A DNA stretch of 54,888 nt from the NCBI GenBank assembly GCA_017520425.1, contig JAFXFO010000029.1:1-54888 (forward strand), read 5' to 3'. Below, piece by piece: positions 17,288 to 26,791 of this stretch. This stretch comes from Lachnospiraceae bacterium (GTDB lineage Bacteria; Bacillota; Clostridia; Lachnospirales; Lachnospiraceae). The notes beneath the pieces were generated by a model that did not search any database, was not told where the DNA came from, and saw nothing but the letters and a program-made list of their open reading frames with translations. Within the stretch, counting starts at the first letter, position 1. Each line of letters opens with the position of its first letter. Made by a program: the position numbers and the translations under genes.

Positions 17288-18481
17288 TTACGAAATACAT
17301 TCCTTCAAAATACCTATCATCTCATCCACATTCTCTTTGGTAATGGTAAGTGCAGGTACAAAACGGATAATATTGGTTCCTGCGTTAATCAGAATCAGAC
17401 CCTTTTCCATAGCACGGGCAATGATTTCTCCAACAGGCTTATTAAATACAAGTCCCTGCATTAGTCCCTTACCGCGGCTGGTCTCGATGCAGTCAAATTC
17501 TGCTGCCAGCTCTGCCAGCTTTTCAGCCAGATAAGGACCCACTGTCTTTACATTGTTTAAGATATCCAATTCTTCATATAAATCAAATACCTTTGAGGTG
17601 GCTGCTGCTGCCAAAGGATTACCGCCATAGGTGGTACCGTGGTCGCCGGCGCACAAAGAGTTTTGTGCCACCTTCTCCGTCATCAGGAATGCACCGCCGG
17701 GTATACCACAGGTCAGTGCTTTGGCTGAAGTCATAATATCGGGTTTCACACCATAATCCTGCCATGCAAACATGGTACCGGTTCTGCCCATACCACTCTG
17801 TATTTCATCCAAAATAAGTAAGATATCCTTTTCATCACAAAGGGCACGTACCTTCTTGAGGAACTCTGCATCTGCAGGATAAATACCGCCCTCTCCCTGT
17901 ACGGTTTCCATGATAATGGCACAGGTCTTTTCATTTACCAGTGCTTCCACACTTGCAAAATCATTAAACTGTGCAAACTTTACAATCCCTGCCAGGGGTT
18001 CAAATGCTTCACGATATTTGAGATTGCCGGTTACGGACAAAGCACCCATGGTACGTCCGTGGAAGGAATGCTCCATGGCAATAATCTCATGGTCGTGGGC
18101 TCCATCCTTAAGATATGCATATTTCACAGCAGCCTTTAATGCACCCTCCACTGCCTCCGCACCGGAATTGGTGAAAAACACTCTGTCCATGCCGGAAGCC
18201 TTGGTCAGCTTCTTTGCTGCTTCCACAGCAGGCACATTATAGAAATAATTGGATGTGTGAATCAGCTTATCCACCTGCTCCTTGATAGCATCATTATAAG
18301 CCTTGTTATTGTAACCGAAGGCAAATACCGCAATACCGGCCATAAAGTCCAGGTACTTCTTGCCGTCTGTATCATACAAATACACTCCGTCACCCTTATC
18401 CAGCACAATCTGGTACCGGTTGTAGGTATGTAAAAGTGTACTTTCTGCTTCCTCAATATAATTCTTCATTACTTCACTCAT
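17288..18481 (-). CDS. argD: Acetylornithine aminotransferase
   Basis: A 397-residue PLP-dependent class III aminotransferase that converts N-acetylglutamate semialdehyde to N-acetylornithine using glutamate. It shows YLDFMAGIAVFAFGY at the start, FFTNSGAEAVEGALK for phosphate binding, LILDEIQSGMGRTG with the PLP-ring aspartate, and the Schiff-base lysine in MTSAKALTCGIPGGAF. The length is normal. It follows argB by 15 bases in the order argC-GNAT-argJ-argB-argD, so it is part of one operon. Residual ornithine or succinyl-diaminopimelate activity is possible in this family. Confidence 0.96.
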   Translation of the reverse strand: MSEVMKNYIEEAESTLLHTYNRYQIVLDKGDGVYLYDTDGKKYLDFMAGIAVFAFGYNNKAYNDAIKEQVDKLIHTSNYFYNVPAVEAAKKLTKASGMDRVFFTNSGAEAVEGALKAAVKYAYLKDGAHDHEIIAMEHSFHGRTMGALSVTGNLKYREAFEPLAGIVKFAQFNDFASVEALVNEKTCAIIMETVQGEGGIYPADAEFLKKVRALCDEKDILLILDEIQSGMGRTGTMFAWQDYGVKPDIMTSAKALTCGIPGGAFLMTEKVAQNSLCAGDHGTTYGGNPLAAAATSKVFDLYEELDILNNVKTVGPYLAEKLAELAAEFDCIETSRGKGLMQGLVFNKPVGEIIARAMEKGLILINAGTNIIRFVPALTITKENVDEMIGILKECIS

Positions 18482-18496
18482 ATTCTTGCCTCCTTA

Positions 18497-19384
18497 TTAG
18501 TGGCATTCGTCACCGTCTGAAATAATCGCTGTACCAACACCCTGATTGGTAAACACTTCCAAAAGCAAAGTGTGGGGAACTCTTCCGTCCAAAATATGTA
18601 CTCTGCTTACACCATTCTTAATAGCAGAGGTACAGTTATTTAACTTAGGCAGCATACCGCCGCCGATAATACCGCTGTTAATCAGATTGTCTGCCTCTGT
18701 TGCAGTCAGTCTGGAAATGAAGGTGGACTTATCATTAAAGTCACGGTACAGACCTTCCACATCAGTTAAGAATACCAGCTTATCCGCGCCAACTGCCTTA
18801 GCAATAGCACATGCTGCATCATCTGCGTTGATATTGTAGGTATCAAAATTGTCATCCATACCGATGGGTGCCACGATGGGAAGGAAATCATTCTCCAATA
18901 AATCATAGAGAATCTTTGCATCTACTTCTTTGATATCGCCTACAAAACCAATATCCTGACCATCAGAATACTTCTTATCCACCTTCAGCAAACCGCCGTC
19001 CTTACCACTAATACCAACAGCCTTTACACCAAGCTCCTGTACCATGGATACCAGGCTTTTATTTACTCTGCCAAGTACCATTTCAGCGATTTCCATGGTC
19101 TCTTCATCGGTTACACGCAGTCCGTTCACAAACTGTGCTTCCTTACCGACTTTATTCACCCATTTGCTGATAGCCTTTCCGCCGCCATGTACAATAATGG
19201 GTTTGAAACCTACTAACTTCAGTAAAGTTACGTCCTTGATTACGTTTTTCTGCAATTCTTCATCGCTCATGGCACTTCCGCCGTACTTTACCACGATGAT
19301 CTTTCTGTTAAACTTCTGGATATAGGGAAGTGCTTCGATAAGCACCTCTGCTTTTTGTAAGTATTTTTCGATGTTTTTTTCCAT
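18497..19384 (-). CDS. argB: Acetylglutamate kinase
   Basis: A 295-residue amino acid kinase that phosphorylates N-acetylglutamate, usually the arginine-feedback step. It has [23 protein letters not shown], the substrate loop FVNGLRVTD, and the nucleotide site [11 protein letters not shown]. The ATG at 19384 lies after AAAGGAG with an 8-base spacing; the longer frame starting at 19417 would overlap argJ and lacks such a site. The N-terminal helix ([19 protein letters not shown]) is the type found in hexameric, arginine-inhibited enzymes. Confidence 0.96.
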   Translation of the reverse strand: MEKNIEKYLQKAEVLIEALPYIQKFNRKIIVVKYGGSAMSDEELQKNVIKDVTLLKLVGFKPIIVHGGGKAISKWVNKVGKEAQFVNGLRVTDEETMEIAEMVLGRVNKSLVSMVQELGVKAVGISGKDGGLLKVDKKYSDGQDIGFVGDIKEVDAKILYDLLENDFLPIVAPIGMDDNFDTYNINADDAACAIAKAVGADKLVFLTDVEGLYRDFNDKSTFISRLTATEADNLINSGIIGGGMLPKLNNCTSAIKNGVSRVHILDGRVPHTLLLEVFTNQGVGTAIISDGDECH

Positions 19385-19397
19385 GGTTGAGTCTCCT

Positions 19398-20621
19398 TTA
19401 TGAACGGTAGTCTGCATTTATTTTTACGTAGTCATAACTTAAGTCGCAGCCCCATGCAGTTGCTTCTGCGTTGCCCATATGCATATCCACATAGATGGTT
19501 ACTTCCTCATCGGAAAGAATCTTGGTTGCTTCTTCTTCGCTGTAATCCTTTGCAATTCCTTCACCGAAAATATGGATACGGCCGGATTTGCTTTGGAAGT
19601 ATAAATCTACGTTCTCGGGGTCAAAAGTCACACCGCTGTAACCCAATGCACATAAGAAACGACCGAAGTTTGCATCGTGTCCGAAGATAGCCGCCTTACT
19701 CAGGGAAGAACAAATCACAGATTTTGCAAGAGTTCTTGCATTTTCCTTGGTATCCGCACCTACTACCTGACATTCAAACAATGCCGTAGCCCCTTCTCCG
19801 TCACCGGCCATCTTCTTAGCCAGGTACATGGTCACATAATCTAAAGCCTCACAGAATGCCTTAAAATCAGCACCCTCAGCTGTAATCTCCTCATTGCCTG
19901 CCAAGCCGTTGGCCAGTACCAGCAAGGTATCATTGGTAGAAGTATCTCCGTCTACGGAGATCATGTTGAAGGAATCTACTACACTTGCAGAAACTGCCTT
20001 CTGCAACATTTCCTTCGAAATATTCGCATCTGTGGTCACAAAGCCAAGCATGGTACACATATTGGGATAAATCATGCCGGAACCCTTACACATCCCACCG
20101 ATGGTTACGGTCTTTCCGCCCAGTTCCACCTCTACTGCCACCTGCTTATGTACGGTATCGGTGGTCATAATCGCCTTAGCCGCATCCAATCCCGCCTCAG
20201 GAGTAGCTGCCTTAGCTGCTACCAGCTTTTCAATACCTGCACACAATCTGTCCACGGGCATTGCCATACCGATGACACCGGTAGAAGCTACCAATACTGC
20301 TTCTGCTGGAATACCCAAAAGCTTTCCTGCATGCTCAGCCTCTGCCTTGCAGCAATCCATACCGGGCTTTCCGGTACAGGCATTGGCAATACCGGAATTT
20401 ACCACCACGGCCTGTGCAAATGCACTTGTTTCCACTACCTGCTTATCCCAAAGTACCGGTGCCGCCTTTACCACATTGGTAGTAAAGGTTCCTGCCACCT
20501 TACAAGGTGCAGTACTGTAAACCAGTGCCATATCCTTACGATTCTTATACTTTACGGCAGCCTCTGCACCTGCTGCCTCAAACCCCTTCGCGCTTGTTAC
20601 GCCGCCTGCGATTTCCTTCAT
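19398..20621 (-). CDS. argJ: Bifunctional glutamate N-acetyltransferase / ornithine acetyltransferase
   Basis: The 407-residue ArgJ, which recycles the acetyl group from N-acetylornithine to glutamate and can often also use acetyl-CoA. The self-cleavage site is visible in [12 protein letters not shown], with the nucleophilic threonine in CTML at about residue 183. The oxyanion and substrate region [12 protein letters not shown] and the end [15 protein letters not shown] are conserved. It lies 13 bases after the GNAT gene and 13 bases before argB. Confidence 0.96.
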   Translation of the reverse strand: MKEIAGGVTSAKGFEAAGAEAAVKYKNRKDMALVYSTAPCKVAGTFTTNVVKAAPVLWDKQVVETSAFAQAVVVNSGIANACTGKPGMDCCKAEAEHAGKLLGIPAEAVLVASTGVIGMAMPVDRLCAGIEKLVAAKAATPEAGLDAAKAIMTTDTVHKQVAVEVELGGKTVTIGGMCKGSGMIYPNMCTMLGFVTTDANISKEMLQKAVSASVVDSFNMISVDGDTSTNDTLLVLANGLAGNEEITAEGADFKAFCEALDYVTMYLAKKMAGDGEGATALFECQVVGADTKENARTLAKSVICSSLSKAAIFGHDANFGRFLCALGYSGVTFDPENVDLYFQSKSGRIHIFGEGIAKDYSEEEATKILSDEEVTIYVDMHMGNAEATAWGCDLSYDYVKINADYRS

Positions 20622-20633
20622 ATCTGCTTCCTC

Positions 20634-21092
20634 CTATTTATTAAAAGCCGTAATATTCGCCTCATTCAAGGTGAAATCATAATAGTTCAAATCTTCTCTT
20701 TTAGTCCAACCGATGGTATTCCAAAAAGCATTGCCGATATCATTTATGGTGAAAGCTATCAGGCTTACCTTATTGATTTTCTCAGCCTTCAATGCGTTCA
20801 TGCAATGCACTACCATCTCCTTGCCGATACCCAGTCTGCGGTAATCCTCTCTTACGCATACATGGTACAGACAACCTCTTCGTCCGTCATGTCCGCAAAG
20901 AATACCTCCTACGATTTCCCCACTATCAGAAACCGCCACCACACTGGTGGAAGGATTTCTTTTTAAGAAAATCTCAACACCTTCTCTGGAGTCATCCACG
21001 CTACGGATACCGAAGCCATGTATGGTCATCCAAAGTGCATACAAACCATCATAATCCTCTATGGTCATGGTCTTAATCGTATATTTTTTCAT
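20634..21092 (-). CDS. GNAT N-acetyltransferase inside the arginine operon
   Basis: A 152-residue single-domain GNAT protein. The acetyl-CoA loop is YRRLGIGKEM near residue 85. GGILCGHDGRRGCLYHVCV supplies the central strand before it, and NDIGNAFWNTIGW the C-terminal helix. The start overlaps the argC stop by four bases (ATGA), so translation is coupled. The next gene is argJ. Because N-acetylglutamate synthesis is the first step of this pathway, a priming acetylglutamate synthase role is an attractive inference, but nothing in the sequence fixes the substrate. General acetylation of another amine is equally possible. Confidence 0.85.
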   Translation of the reverse strand: MKKYTIKTMTIEDYDGLYALWMTIHGFGIRSVDDSREGVEIFLKRNPSTSVVAVSDSGEIVGGILCGHDGRRGCLYHVCVREDYRRLGIGKEMVVHCMNALKAEKINKVSLIAFTINDIGNAFWNTIGWTKREDLNYYDFTLNEANITAFNK

Positions 21093-22042
21093 AGTTGTAA
21101 TCCTTTATCTTCCTCACAACCCATTACAATATTTAAGCACTGGATTGCCGCACCGGAAGCACCCTTTCCTAAGTTGTCAAACTGAGAGGAAAGAACCACT
21201 CTGTCTTCGTTACCGGTGATGAATATTTTCAGTCCGTCCCAACCGGAACAACCATTGCCGGCCAGCATATTTCCTTCTCCCGCTTCTGCATCCAGAGGCA
21301 TGACCTTTACGAACTTCTGTCCTGCGTAAAACTCGCTGAACATTTTATGTATTTCTTCCGGAGTCTTCGCCTTATTCAACATATCCGTATATACGGGCAC
21401 GGACATCACCATACCGCTGTAATAATCACAGATAATAGGGGAGAACAAAGGCTCCTTCGCCAATCCGGTGATGGCCTTCATTTCCTTCAGATGCTTGTGG
21501 GATTGTGTCAATGCGTACTCTCTGGGTGCATCGAAATCCACCGGTCTTTCTTCCGCTTCATAAGCAGCAATCACTTTCTTGCCCGCTCCGCTGTAACCGG
21601 AAAGGCCAAATGCACTGACAGGATAGTCGGCAGGCATAATGCCCTGTGCAATCATGGGATATACCAAAGAAATAAATCCGGTAGCATAACATCCCGGTAC
21701 TGCGATTCTCTTCCCTGTTTTAATGGCTTCTCTATGTGCCTCGGACAACTCCGGAAAACCATAAGCCCAACCGCTTTCTGTTCTGTGGGCGGTAGATGCA
21801 TCAATAATGACTACATTCTCATTTTCCACTAAAGAAACAGACTCCTTAGAGGCTGCATCCGGCAGACAAAGGAAAGTAATATCCGACTCATTAATCAAAC
21901 GCTTTCTCTCATTAATATCCTTTCTCAGTTCCGAATCAATCTTTAAAAGCTCGATATCATCTCTTCCCTGGAAACGCTCATATATTCTAAGTCCGGTAGT
22001 TCCTTCGCTACCATCAATAAAAATCTTCATCTTCTTACTCAT
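21089..22042 (-). CDS. argC: N-acetyl-gamma-glutamyl-phosphate reductase (short type)
   Basis: 317 residues. ArgC reduces N-acetylglutamyl phosphate to the semialdehyde with NADPH. The short ArgC class is shown by the N-terminus IFIDGSEGTTGLRIYERF, the catalytic cysteine in AVPGCYATGF near residue 113, and SGYSGAGKKVI. The ATG at 22042 has AAAGGAAG eight bases upstream; the frame runs to 22066 without a better site. It is the first gene of the arginine operon and has a recognisable promoter with ARG-box-like repeats upstream. Confidence 0.95.
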   Translation of the reverse strand: MSKKMKIFIDGSEGTTGLRIYERFQGRDDIELLKIDSELRKDINERKRLINESDITFLCLPDAASKESVSLVENENVVIIDASTAHRTESGWAYGFPELSEAHREAIKTGKRIAVPGCYATGFISLVYPMIAQGIMPADYPVSAFGLSGYSGAGKKVIAAYEAEERPVDFDAPREYALTQSHKHLKEMKAITGLAKEPLFSPIICDYYSGMVMSVPVYTDMLNKAKTPEEIHKMFSEFYAGQKFVKVMPLDAEAGEGNMLAGNGCSGWDGLKIFITGNEDRVVLSSQFDNLGKGASGAAIQCLNIVMGCEEDKGLQL

Positions 22043-22095
22043 AATCTCTACTTCCTTTCGAATCATACTTTACCCATTCTAAAGCATACATAATT

Positions 22096-22124
22096 ACTAT
22101 ACTCTCTCTTCGTACAAAACTCAA
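22096..22124 (-). promoter_or_regulatory. Sigma-A promoter of the arginine operon
   Basis: -35 TTGAGT (22119-22124), a 17-base spacer and -10 TATAGT (22096-22101) on the minus strand, about 54 bases before argC. The ARG-box-like cluster begins about 38 bases further upstream. Confidence 0.6.
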
Positions 22125-22161
22125 CTGTTTTTCGAAGAAGATTCTCATCCACATTCTATTG

Positions 22162-22285
22162 ATTGCATAATCATACACCTTTTATGCATATTATGCAATA
22201 GATTTTTATAAAAATATTATTTATTACTTGTTTTATGCATATTTTCTGCATAAAACATCTTTTATGCACTACATTCATGCATAAA
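22162..22285. promoter_or_regulatory. Cluster of ARG-box-like dyads between argC and the two-component operon
   Basis: Three dyads built from TGCATA/TATGCA half-sites: ATTGCATAAT (22162-22171) with ATTATGCAAT (22190-22199), TTTTATGCA (22231-22239) with TGCATAAAA (22247-22255), and TTTATGCA (22261-22268) with TGCATAAA (22278-22285). The arrangement is like ArgR/AhrC operators, whose known core is TGAAT-N4-ATTCA, with C in place of A in the half-site. A similar cluster lies before argG. ArgR binding is inferred. The region lies between divergent genes and could act on both. Confidence 0.6.
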
Positions 22286-22298
22286 CTAAAACAAATCT

Positions 22299-22315
22299 TA
22301 AGAAATTTGTAAGAA
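22299..22315 (+). promoter_or_regulatory. 11-base direct repeat, possible response regulator site
   Basis: TAAGAA occurs at 22299-22304 and 22310-22315, an 11-base period within two longer similar units. OmpR-family regulators commonly bind tandem repeats with this period. It lies upstream of a -10-like TATATT at 22347-22352 that has no good -35, as expected for an activated promoter. Autoregulation by the following gene is inference. Confidence 0.35.
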
Positions 22316-22394
22316 TTTTACTCCTTTTTTTGTAAAAATTTTCTGCTATATTATTAGTAGAAACCTTTTATGGACCCTAAAACAAGGAGATACC

Positions 22395-23093
22395 ATGGAT
22401 CACGAAAGAATACTGGTTGTTGATGATGACATAGATATCGTTAACACATTAAAAATCCAACTTGAAAAGGAGGGCTATCAGGTTTACTGTGCGTATAATG
22501 GTTTGGAAGCCTTGCAGATTTTAGAATCCACACAGATTCACCTGATGCTTTTGGATATTATGATGCCCAAAATGGACGGCTTCTCTACCATCCTGAAAAT
22601 CCGGGAACGCAACAATATCCCCATCCTGATTATGTCAGCCAAATCAGAGGAATCAGACAAAATACTGGGACTATCCATCGGTGCCGATGATTATATCACC
22701 AAGCCCTTCCACTACAAGGAGGTACTGGCAAGAGTAAGCAGCGGCCTGCGCCGATACATGCAGTTGGGCGGCATCCATACCGTCACTCAAGAAGTCCGTA
22801 TCGGAAGGTTGCAATTTGATTTCACCTCCCATATCTTAAGGGTCGATGGTGAAATTATAAAGCTCACCTCTACGGAAACGAAGATTATGGAACTTTTGAT
22901 GAAGCATCCCGGTCGCATTTTTTCCGCTGAGGAAATATATACTGCCGTCTGGCAGGAACCTATCGCCTACAATGGCGAAAAAACGGTTATGGTACATATC
23001 AGAAGAATTCGTGAAAAAATAGAAATCAACCCGGGAGAACCGGAGTACTTAAAGGTGGTGTGGGGCATTGGATACAAACTTGAAAACAAGTAA
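22395..23093 (+). CDS. OmpR/PhoB-family response regulator
   Basis: 232 residues. The receiver domain has LVVDDDID, phosphoacceptor Asp in HLMLLDIMMPKMDG near residue 53, and DYITKPFHYKEVLARV. The winged-helix domain (about 130-232) includes LTSTETKIMELLMKHPGRI and KTVMVHIRRIREKIE. AAGGAG precedes the ATG. It is the first gene of a four-gene plus-strand operon with a kinase and two membrane proteins, all overlapping. It is divergent from argC. Confidence 0.93.
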   Translation: MDHERILVVDDDIDIVNTLKIQLEKEGYQVYCAYNGLEALQILESTQIHLMLLDIMMPKMDGFSTILKIRERNNIPILIMSAKSEESDKILGLSIGADDYITKPFHYKEVLARVSSGLRRYMQLGGIHTVTQEVRIGRLQFDFTSHILRVDGEIIKLTSTETKIMELLMKHPGRIFSAEEIYTAVWQEPIAYNGEKTVMVHIRRIREKIEINPGEPEYLKVVWGIGYKLENK

Positions 23094-25197
23094 AAAAATA
23101 CGATTATTCCTTTACAGATTATTGCTTGTCGCATCCATATTTACAATGGGTGGTTCATTATGGATGGGCAGGGAAGCCTTTTTTGCACTCAAACAGGAGG
23201 GAAAAGGCATTCTCACCGGTGATATTTATTACCTGCCGGAATTTAGAACCTATATCAGCAAGCTGTATACCTACGGTATGATTGGGCATATGGGGGCCGG
23301 AGACGATACCGGACATCCTTTAAGCGTCACTGACGGACGCACAGTAACCAAAACAGCTCTTCAGCAATTTAATCAGGAGCTGGCTAAGGGCGGCAGGGAC
23401 ATCCTGTATCACACCCGCCGAAACAAGCAGGGCAAATACAGTGTGAACAGCGGAAATGTTGATTTCCCCCTGTATTCAGAGCTGGACGGTCATCTTATGT
23501 TGCCCACCGATGCCATCTTATGTTGTTTTTATGATGGTTCATTGGAACTGCTTTCCTTTTTTGATCAGGATGTGTATCAGGCAGAAGTTCGACCGGAACA
23601 GTATTTTACCTATCAATATAAGCCGGATGCCTCTGTGTTAGAGAACGCTGATTTTATGATTGCCGTAAAATCCAAAGAAACCTTTGCTTCCGACTATATG
23701 ATGGAATTGCAAAAAACCGCCCGGGCTTATCAGCGGTTCCTTTACACCTTCTTTATCAGTGCCTGCGTGTGCATGTTGAGCCTGCTTCTCAATCTGCTCT
23801 GCTTCCGCTCCATGAGGCGTACCATGAAGCAGTACCTTGCCTTTAGCAGCCACATCCCTATGGAATGTAAGCTATTACTTTGGATTCCTCTGTATTTCAT
23901 AGGACTTTACAGTCATCTGTGGAACTGGGATCATCCTCTGACCAGCCGCCTGGCGACGGCTCCTTTTCTGATATTATACGGTGTACTGGGTGCTGTTTTC
24001 TATTTGTGGATGACAGACTTCTTACATAACCATAAAGAATATCCGAAACACTCTATCCTTCTGGGCTTCGGTCAGACGGTGAAGGATTATCTGAGAGGAC
24101 GTTTCTGGTACAAGCGGGCATTGCATCTCTACTTTATTTATGAATTGACAGGGATCCTTTGCCTATTAACAGGTTGTTATCTTACTTACCGGATTGACCG
24201 TGGCAGTATTTACCTTGCCCAAACAGCCTCTGCCAAAATACTGTATGGATTTTCCGTTACCCTGTTCCTTTTGGGTATCGCAATCCTGGTTATGGGGGTA
24301 CGACTGAAGACCTTCATAAAGGATACTGCCTGCATTAGCGAGCATCTTTCAGACATCAAAGCCGGAAAGTTGCAGGACACTGTCCCCCTTAGCAAATGGT
24401 CTTTGTTACAATCTTTGGAGGCAGACCTATTGGATATCCAAAAGGGTATGGAGAACGCCGTGGAGGAAAGCCTGCGTTCCAACCGTATGCGTGTGGAGCT
24501 GATTACCAATGTTTCCCACGACCTGAAAACACCATTAACCTCCATTATTAATTATGCAGATTTACTGTGCGAAGAAAAGCTGCCCGGTCCTGCCGGGGAG
24601 TATGCACTCTCATTGCGCCAAAAAGCCTATCGCTTAAAAGGTATGGTGCAGGATGTTTTCGAACTGTCCAAAGCTACCAGCGGCAACCTTCCTTTGGAAA
24701 AAACCAGACTGGACCTTACCAAGCTGATACACCAGACCTTAGCAGATATGGATGATCGCATACAGGAAAGTACACTTACCTTCAAAACCAATATTTGTGA
24801 CACTCCCCTTATCATTGAAGCGGACGGGGAGAAGCTGTATCGTATTTTCCAAAATCTGATTGTAAATGCCCTTCAGTATTCTTTGGAAAACTCAAGGGTA
24901 TATATTGAAGTATTGAAACAGGAAGATAATGCCCTTGTCCGGATAAAAAATATTTCCCGACAAGAGCTGGATTTTGACCCCAAAGAAATAGTGGAACGCT
25001 TTGTAAGGGCAGATGCATCCCGCACCTCAGAAGGAAACGGTCTGGGGCTCTCCATTGTACAAAGCTTTACGGAGGCATGTGGAGGTACCTTCTCAATCGA
25101 CTTAAATGCCGATTTGTTCACCGCTTTTGTTTCCTTCCCCCTTTCTTTGGAACCGTTAGAGGATGAAAAAAATGAGGAAGATATCCAAGAAGAATAA
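23068..25197 (+). CDS. Multi-spanning sensor histidine kinase
   Basis: 709 residues starting at a TTG that follows AAAGGTGG by eight bases and overlaps the regulator gene by 26 bases. One helix at about residues 13-32 is followed by an extracytoplasmic region of about 190 residues. About six membrane helices occupy 228-420. Then come a HAMP-like linker and the H-box ELITNVSHDLKTPLTSI with its histidine near 484, N-box NLIVNALQYS, and GNGLGLSIV. No clear DxGxG-type G1 box was seen between the N-box and GNGLGLSIV; the region reads RIKNISRQELDF, so the ATP lid is divergent. Kinases with this layout often sense envelope stress, but the signal is unknown. Confidence 0.88.
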   Translation: MDTNLKTSKKIRLFLYRLLLVASIFTMGGSLWMGREAFFALKQEGKGILTGDIYYLPEFRTYISKLYTYGMIGHMGAGDDTGHPLSVTDGRTVTKTALQQFNQELAKGGRDILYHTRRNKQGKYSVNSGNVDFPLYSELDGHLMLPTDAILCCFYDGSLELLSFFDQDVYQAEVRPEQYFTYQYKPDASVLENADFMIAVKSKETFASDYMMELQKTARAYQRFLYTFFISACVCMLSLLLNLLCFRSMRRTMKQYLAFSSHIPMECKLLLWIPLYFIGLYSHLWNWDHPLTSRLATAPFLILYGVLGAVFYLWMTDFLHNHKEYPKHSILLGFGQTVKDYLRGRFWYKRALHLYFIYELTGILCLLTGCYLTYRIDRGSIYLAQTASAKILYGFSVTLFLLGIAILVMGVRLKTFIKDTACISEHLSDIKAGKLQDTVPLSKWSLLQSLEADLLDIQKGMENAVEESLRSNRMRVELITNVSHDLKTPLTSIINYADLLCEEKLPGPAGEYALSLRQKAYRLKGMVQDVFELSKATSGNLPLEKTRLDLTKLIHQTLADMDDRIQESTLTFKTNICDTPLIIEADGEKLYRIFQNLIVNALQYSLENSRVYIEVLKQEDNALVRIKNISRQELDFDPKEIVERFVRADASRTSEGNGLGLSIVQSFTEACGGTFSIDLNADLFTAFVSFPLSLEPLEDEKNEEDIQEE

Positions 25198-26791
25198 TAC
25201 ATTTTCAATCTTTTCAGACAAGGCATTACTGATACTGATTTCCGTAGTCACCTTATTATTGCAGTTAATCTCCTTTGCTACCACCTGGGACGGTGCTAAG
25301 GTATATCTGGATAATATTTTTCCTTATGCAGCCCTGTGCTTTGCCATAGCCATACAGGCTACCTCCTACTTTTTTGGCAATTCCCTCCGTCAAAAGGTTC
25401 GTCCTTTAAAACTGATAGCGCTCTTTTCAGCTATATGCTGTTCCATCTATTTTTCGTATATCGGCATATACAATTCCGTAAATTCTCCTGTTACTTATTT
25501 ACAGGAGAATTATATACGGATTTCACAGGATCTTAAGCAAATAAGCTATGAGGAACTAAATACCGTTCAAGCTGACGCCCGTACAGCGGTTCAGGAAGCT
25601 TCCGCTTCTATTCTGGCACGGTATACTTCCCTGATTACCGAACAGGAAAATATACTGGCCTGTCGTACTGCTTTGGAAGAAGTTTCTCCCGAGTACAGTA
25701 CCGGCCTTAAGGCGCCGCGTCAAAATGCGTATGATAACTACGAGGATTATGCTGCCGCATATCAGGCATATATTAACAGCATCTCCCAAAGCAAAAATAC
25801 AGAATCGGACGCACAACGAACCGCCATCTTAAATTCTTATGGCTTTGCTTCCATGGAAGAACTGAATACTGGTCTACAGAACAACACATCTGCACTAAGC
25901 ACTTTACAGAATACGATAGGTGCAACTGAAGAAGCACCTGTGCCGGTTATCATTTCCACACTCACCCAAAAACTGCTTTCTGCCATCCAAAAAGCCTCTC
26001 AGGGTATTTCTTTGTCCACCCGGGAAAGTGCAGATTTGGACCTCCTCTTACAGACGGCCGCTTTATGTGGTTATCCAACTCTCCCCGCTTCGTTGGTCCA
26101 AGCCCTAAATCAATGTGCCATGCAAAAAAACAAAATCCAAATAGCCGATTATTCCTCTTTGATATCGACTTTGCCCAATGGTACTGCCGGAACAGCAACT
26201 GCCATGGAACTGAAATCTGCCATGGATTCAGAAATTATGGACACCATTCTGCAATTAAACTCCGTTTTGCCTGAAAACAGCAGACTGGATACTTCGGACC
26301 CCCGCTTTCAAATCACCGATTTGTACTTTATCCCGATTTTAGCTTTACAGCAGGAAGAGACCTTACTTACTGCACATTTCTCTCTGTTATTTGCAGGACT
26401 GATTGATATTCTCTCCCTCCTTTTTGCTGTTTCCCTCAGAGATAAGAAACCTTTATGGAAGCGTCACACCCTACTTTTTAATCAAATGGATGAGTATGAA
26501 CCACTCATTTACGCTTCCCTGCCTTCTGCTTCCGGCACTTTGCAGCCCCTGGCAGAGTTTTTGGCACAATTCATGCCCAGTCCCTATACGGAAGCTGAAG
26601 GATATATGCTTTGCGGCAATCCCGAAAATATGCAAAAGTATAATTCACTGATTGCTTTACTCTGTCAAACCAATCTGGCCAAGTTGTTGCCGGCAGGTTT
26701 TCAGGGAAACGAAAAGGATACCCTATTACTAAAAGCCCGTTTTGTATTCTGGGCAAACACAAAAATGTACGAGGAGAAAATGTATGAATAG
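25172..26791 (+). CDS. Unrecognised membrane protein with coiled-coil domain
   Basis: About 539 residues. Three to four hydrophobic helices lie at about residues 15-110 (ALLILISVVTLLLQLISFATTW, then AALCFAIAIQATSYFFG, then ICCSIYFSYIGIYN). A long predicted helical, glutamine- and alanine-rich extracytoplasmic region (about 120-380) and another helix near 395-415 follow. A cytoplasmic tail of about 120 residues completes it. The ATG at 25172 has AGAGG nine bases upstream; ATG 25163 is an alternative. It overlaps the kinase gene. I recognise no family. The two-component context suggests a signal partner or effector. Confidence 0.7.
   Translation: MRKISKKNNTFSIFSDKALLILISVVTLLLQLISFATTWDGAKVYLDNIFPYAALCFAIAIQATSYFFGNSLRQKVRPLKLIALFSAICCSIYFSYIGIYNSVNSPVTYLQENYIRISQDLKQISYEELNTVQADARTAVQEASASILARYTSLITEQENILACRTALEEVSPEYSTGLKAPRQNAYDNYEDYAAAYQAYINSISQSKNTESDAQRTAILNSYGFASMEELNTGLQNNTSALSTLQNTIGATEEAPVPVIISTLTQKLLSAIQKASQGISLSTRESADLDLLLQTAALCGYPTLPASLVQALNQCAMQKNKIQIADYSSLISTLPNGTAGTATAMELKSAMDSEIMDTILQLNSVLPENSRLDTSDPRFQITDLYFIPILALQQEETLLTAHFSLLFAGLIDILSLLFAVSLRDKKPLWKRHTLLFNQMDEYEPLIYASLPSASGTLQPLAEFLAQFMPSPYTEAEGYMLCGNPENMQKYNSLIALLCQTNLAKLLPAGFQGNEKDTLLLKARFVFWANTKMYEEKMYE

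Noticed and set aside
20148-20966. 272-codon plus-strand open frame
   Set aside because: It overlaps argJ and the GNAT gene on the opposite strand and has a Cys/His/Ser-rich composition typical of a spurious reading.
22162-22285. CRISPR-like short repeats
   Set aside because: The TATGCA/TGCATA units are short, inverted, unevenly spaced and have no unique spacers. They fit operators better.
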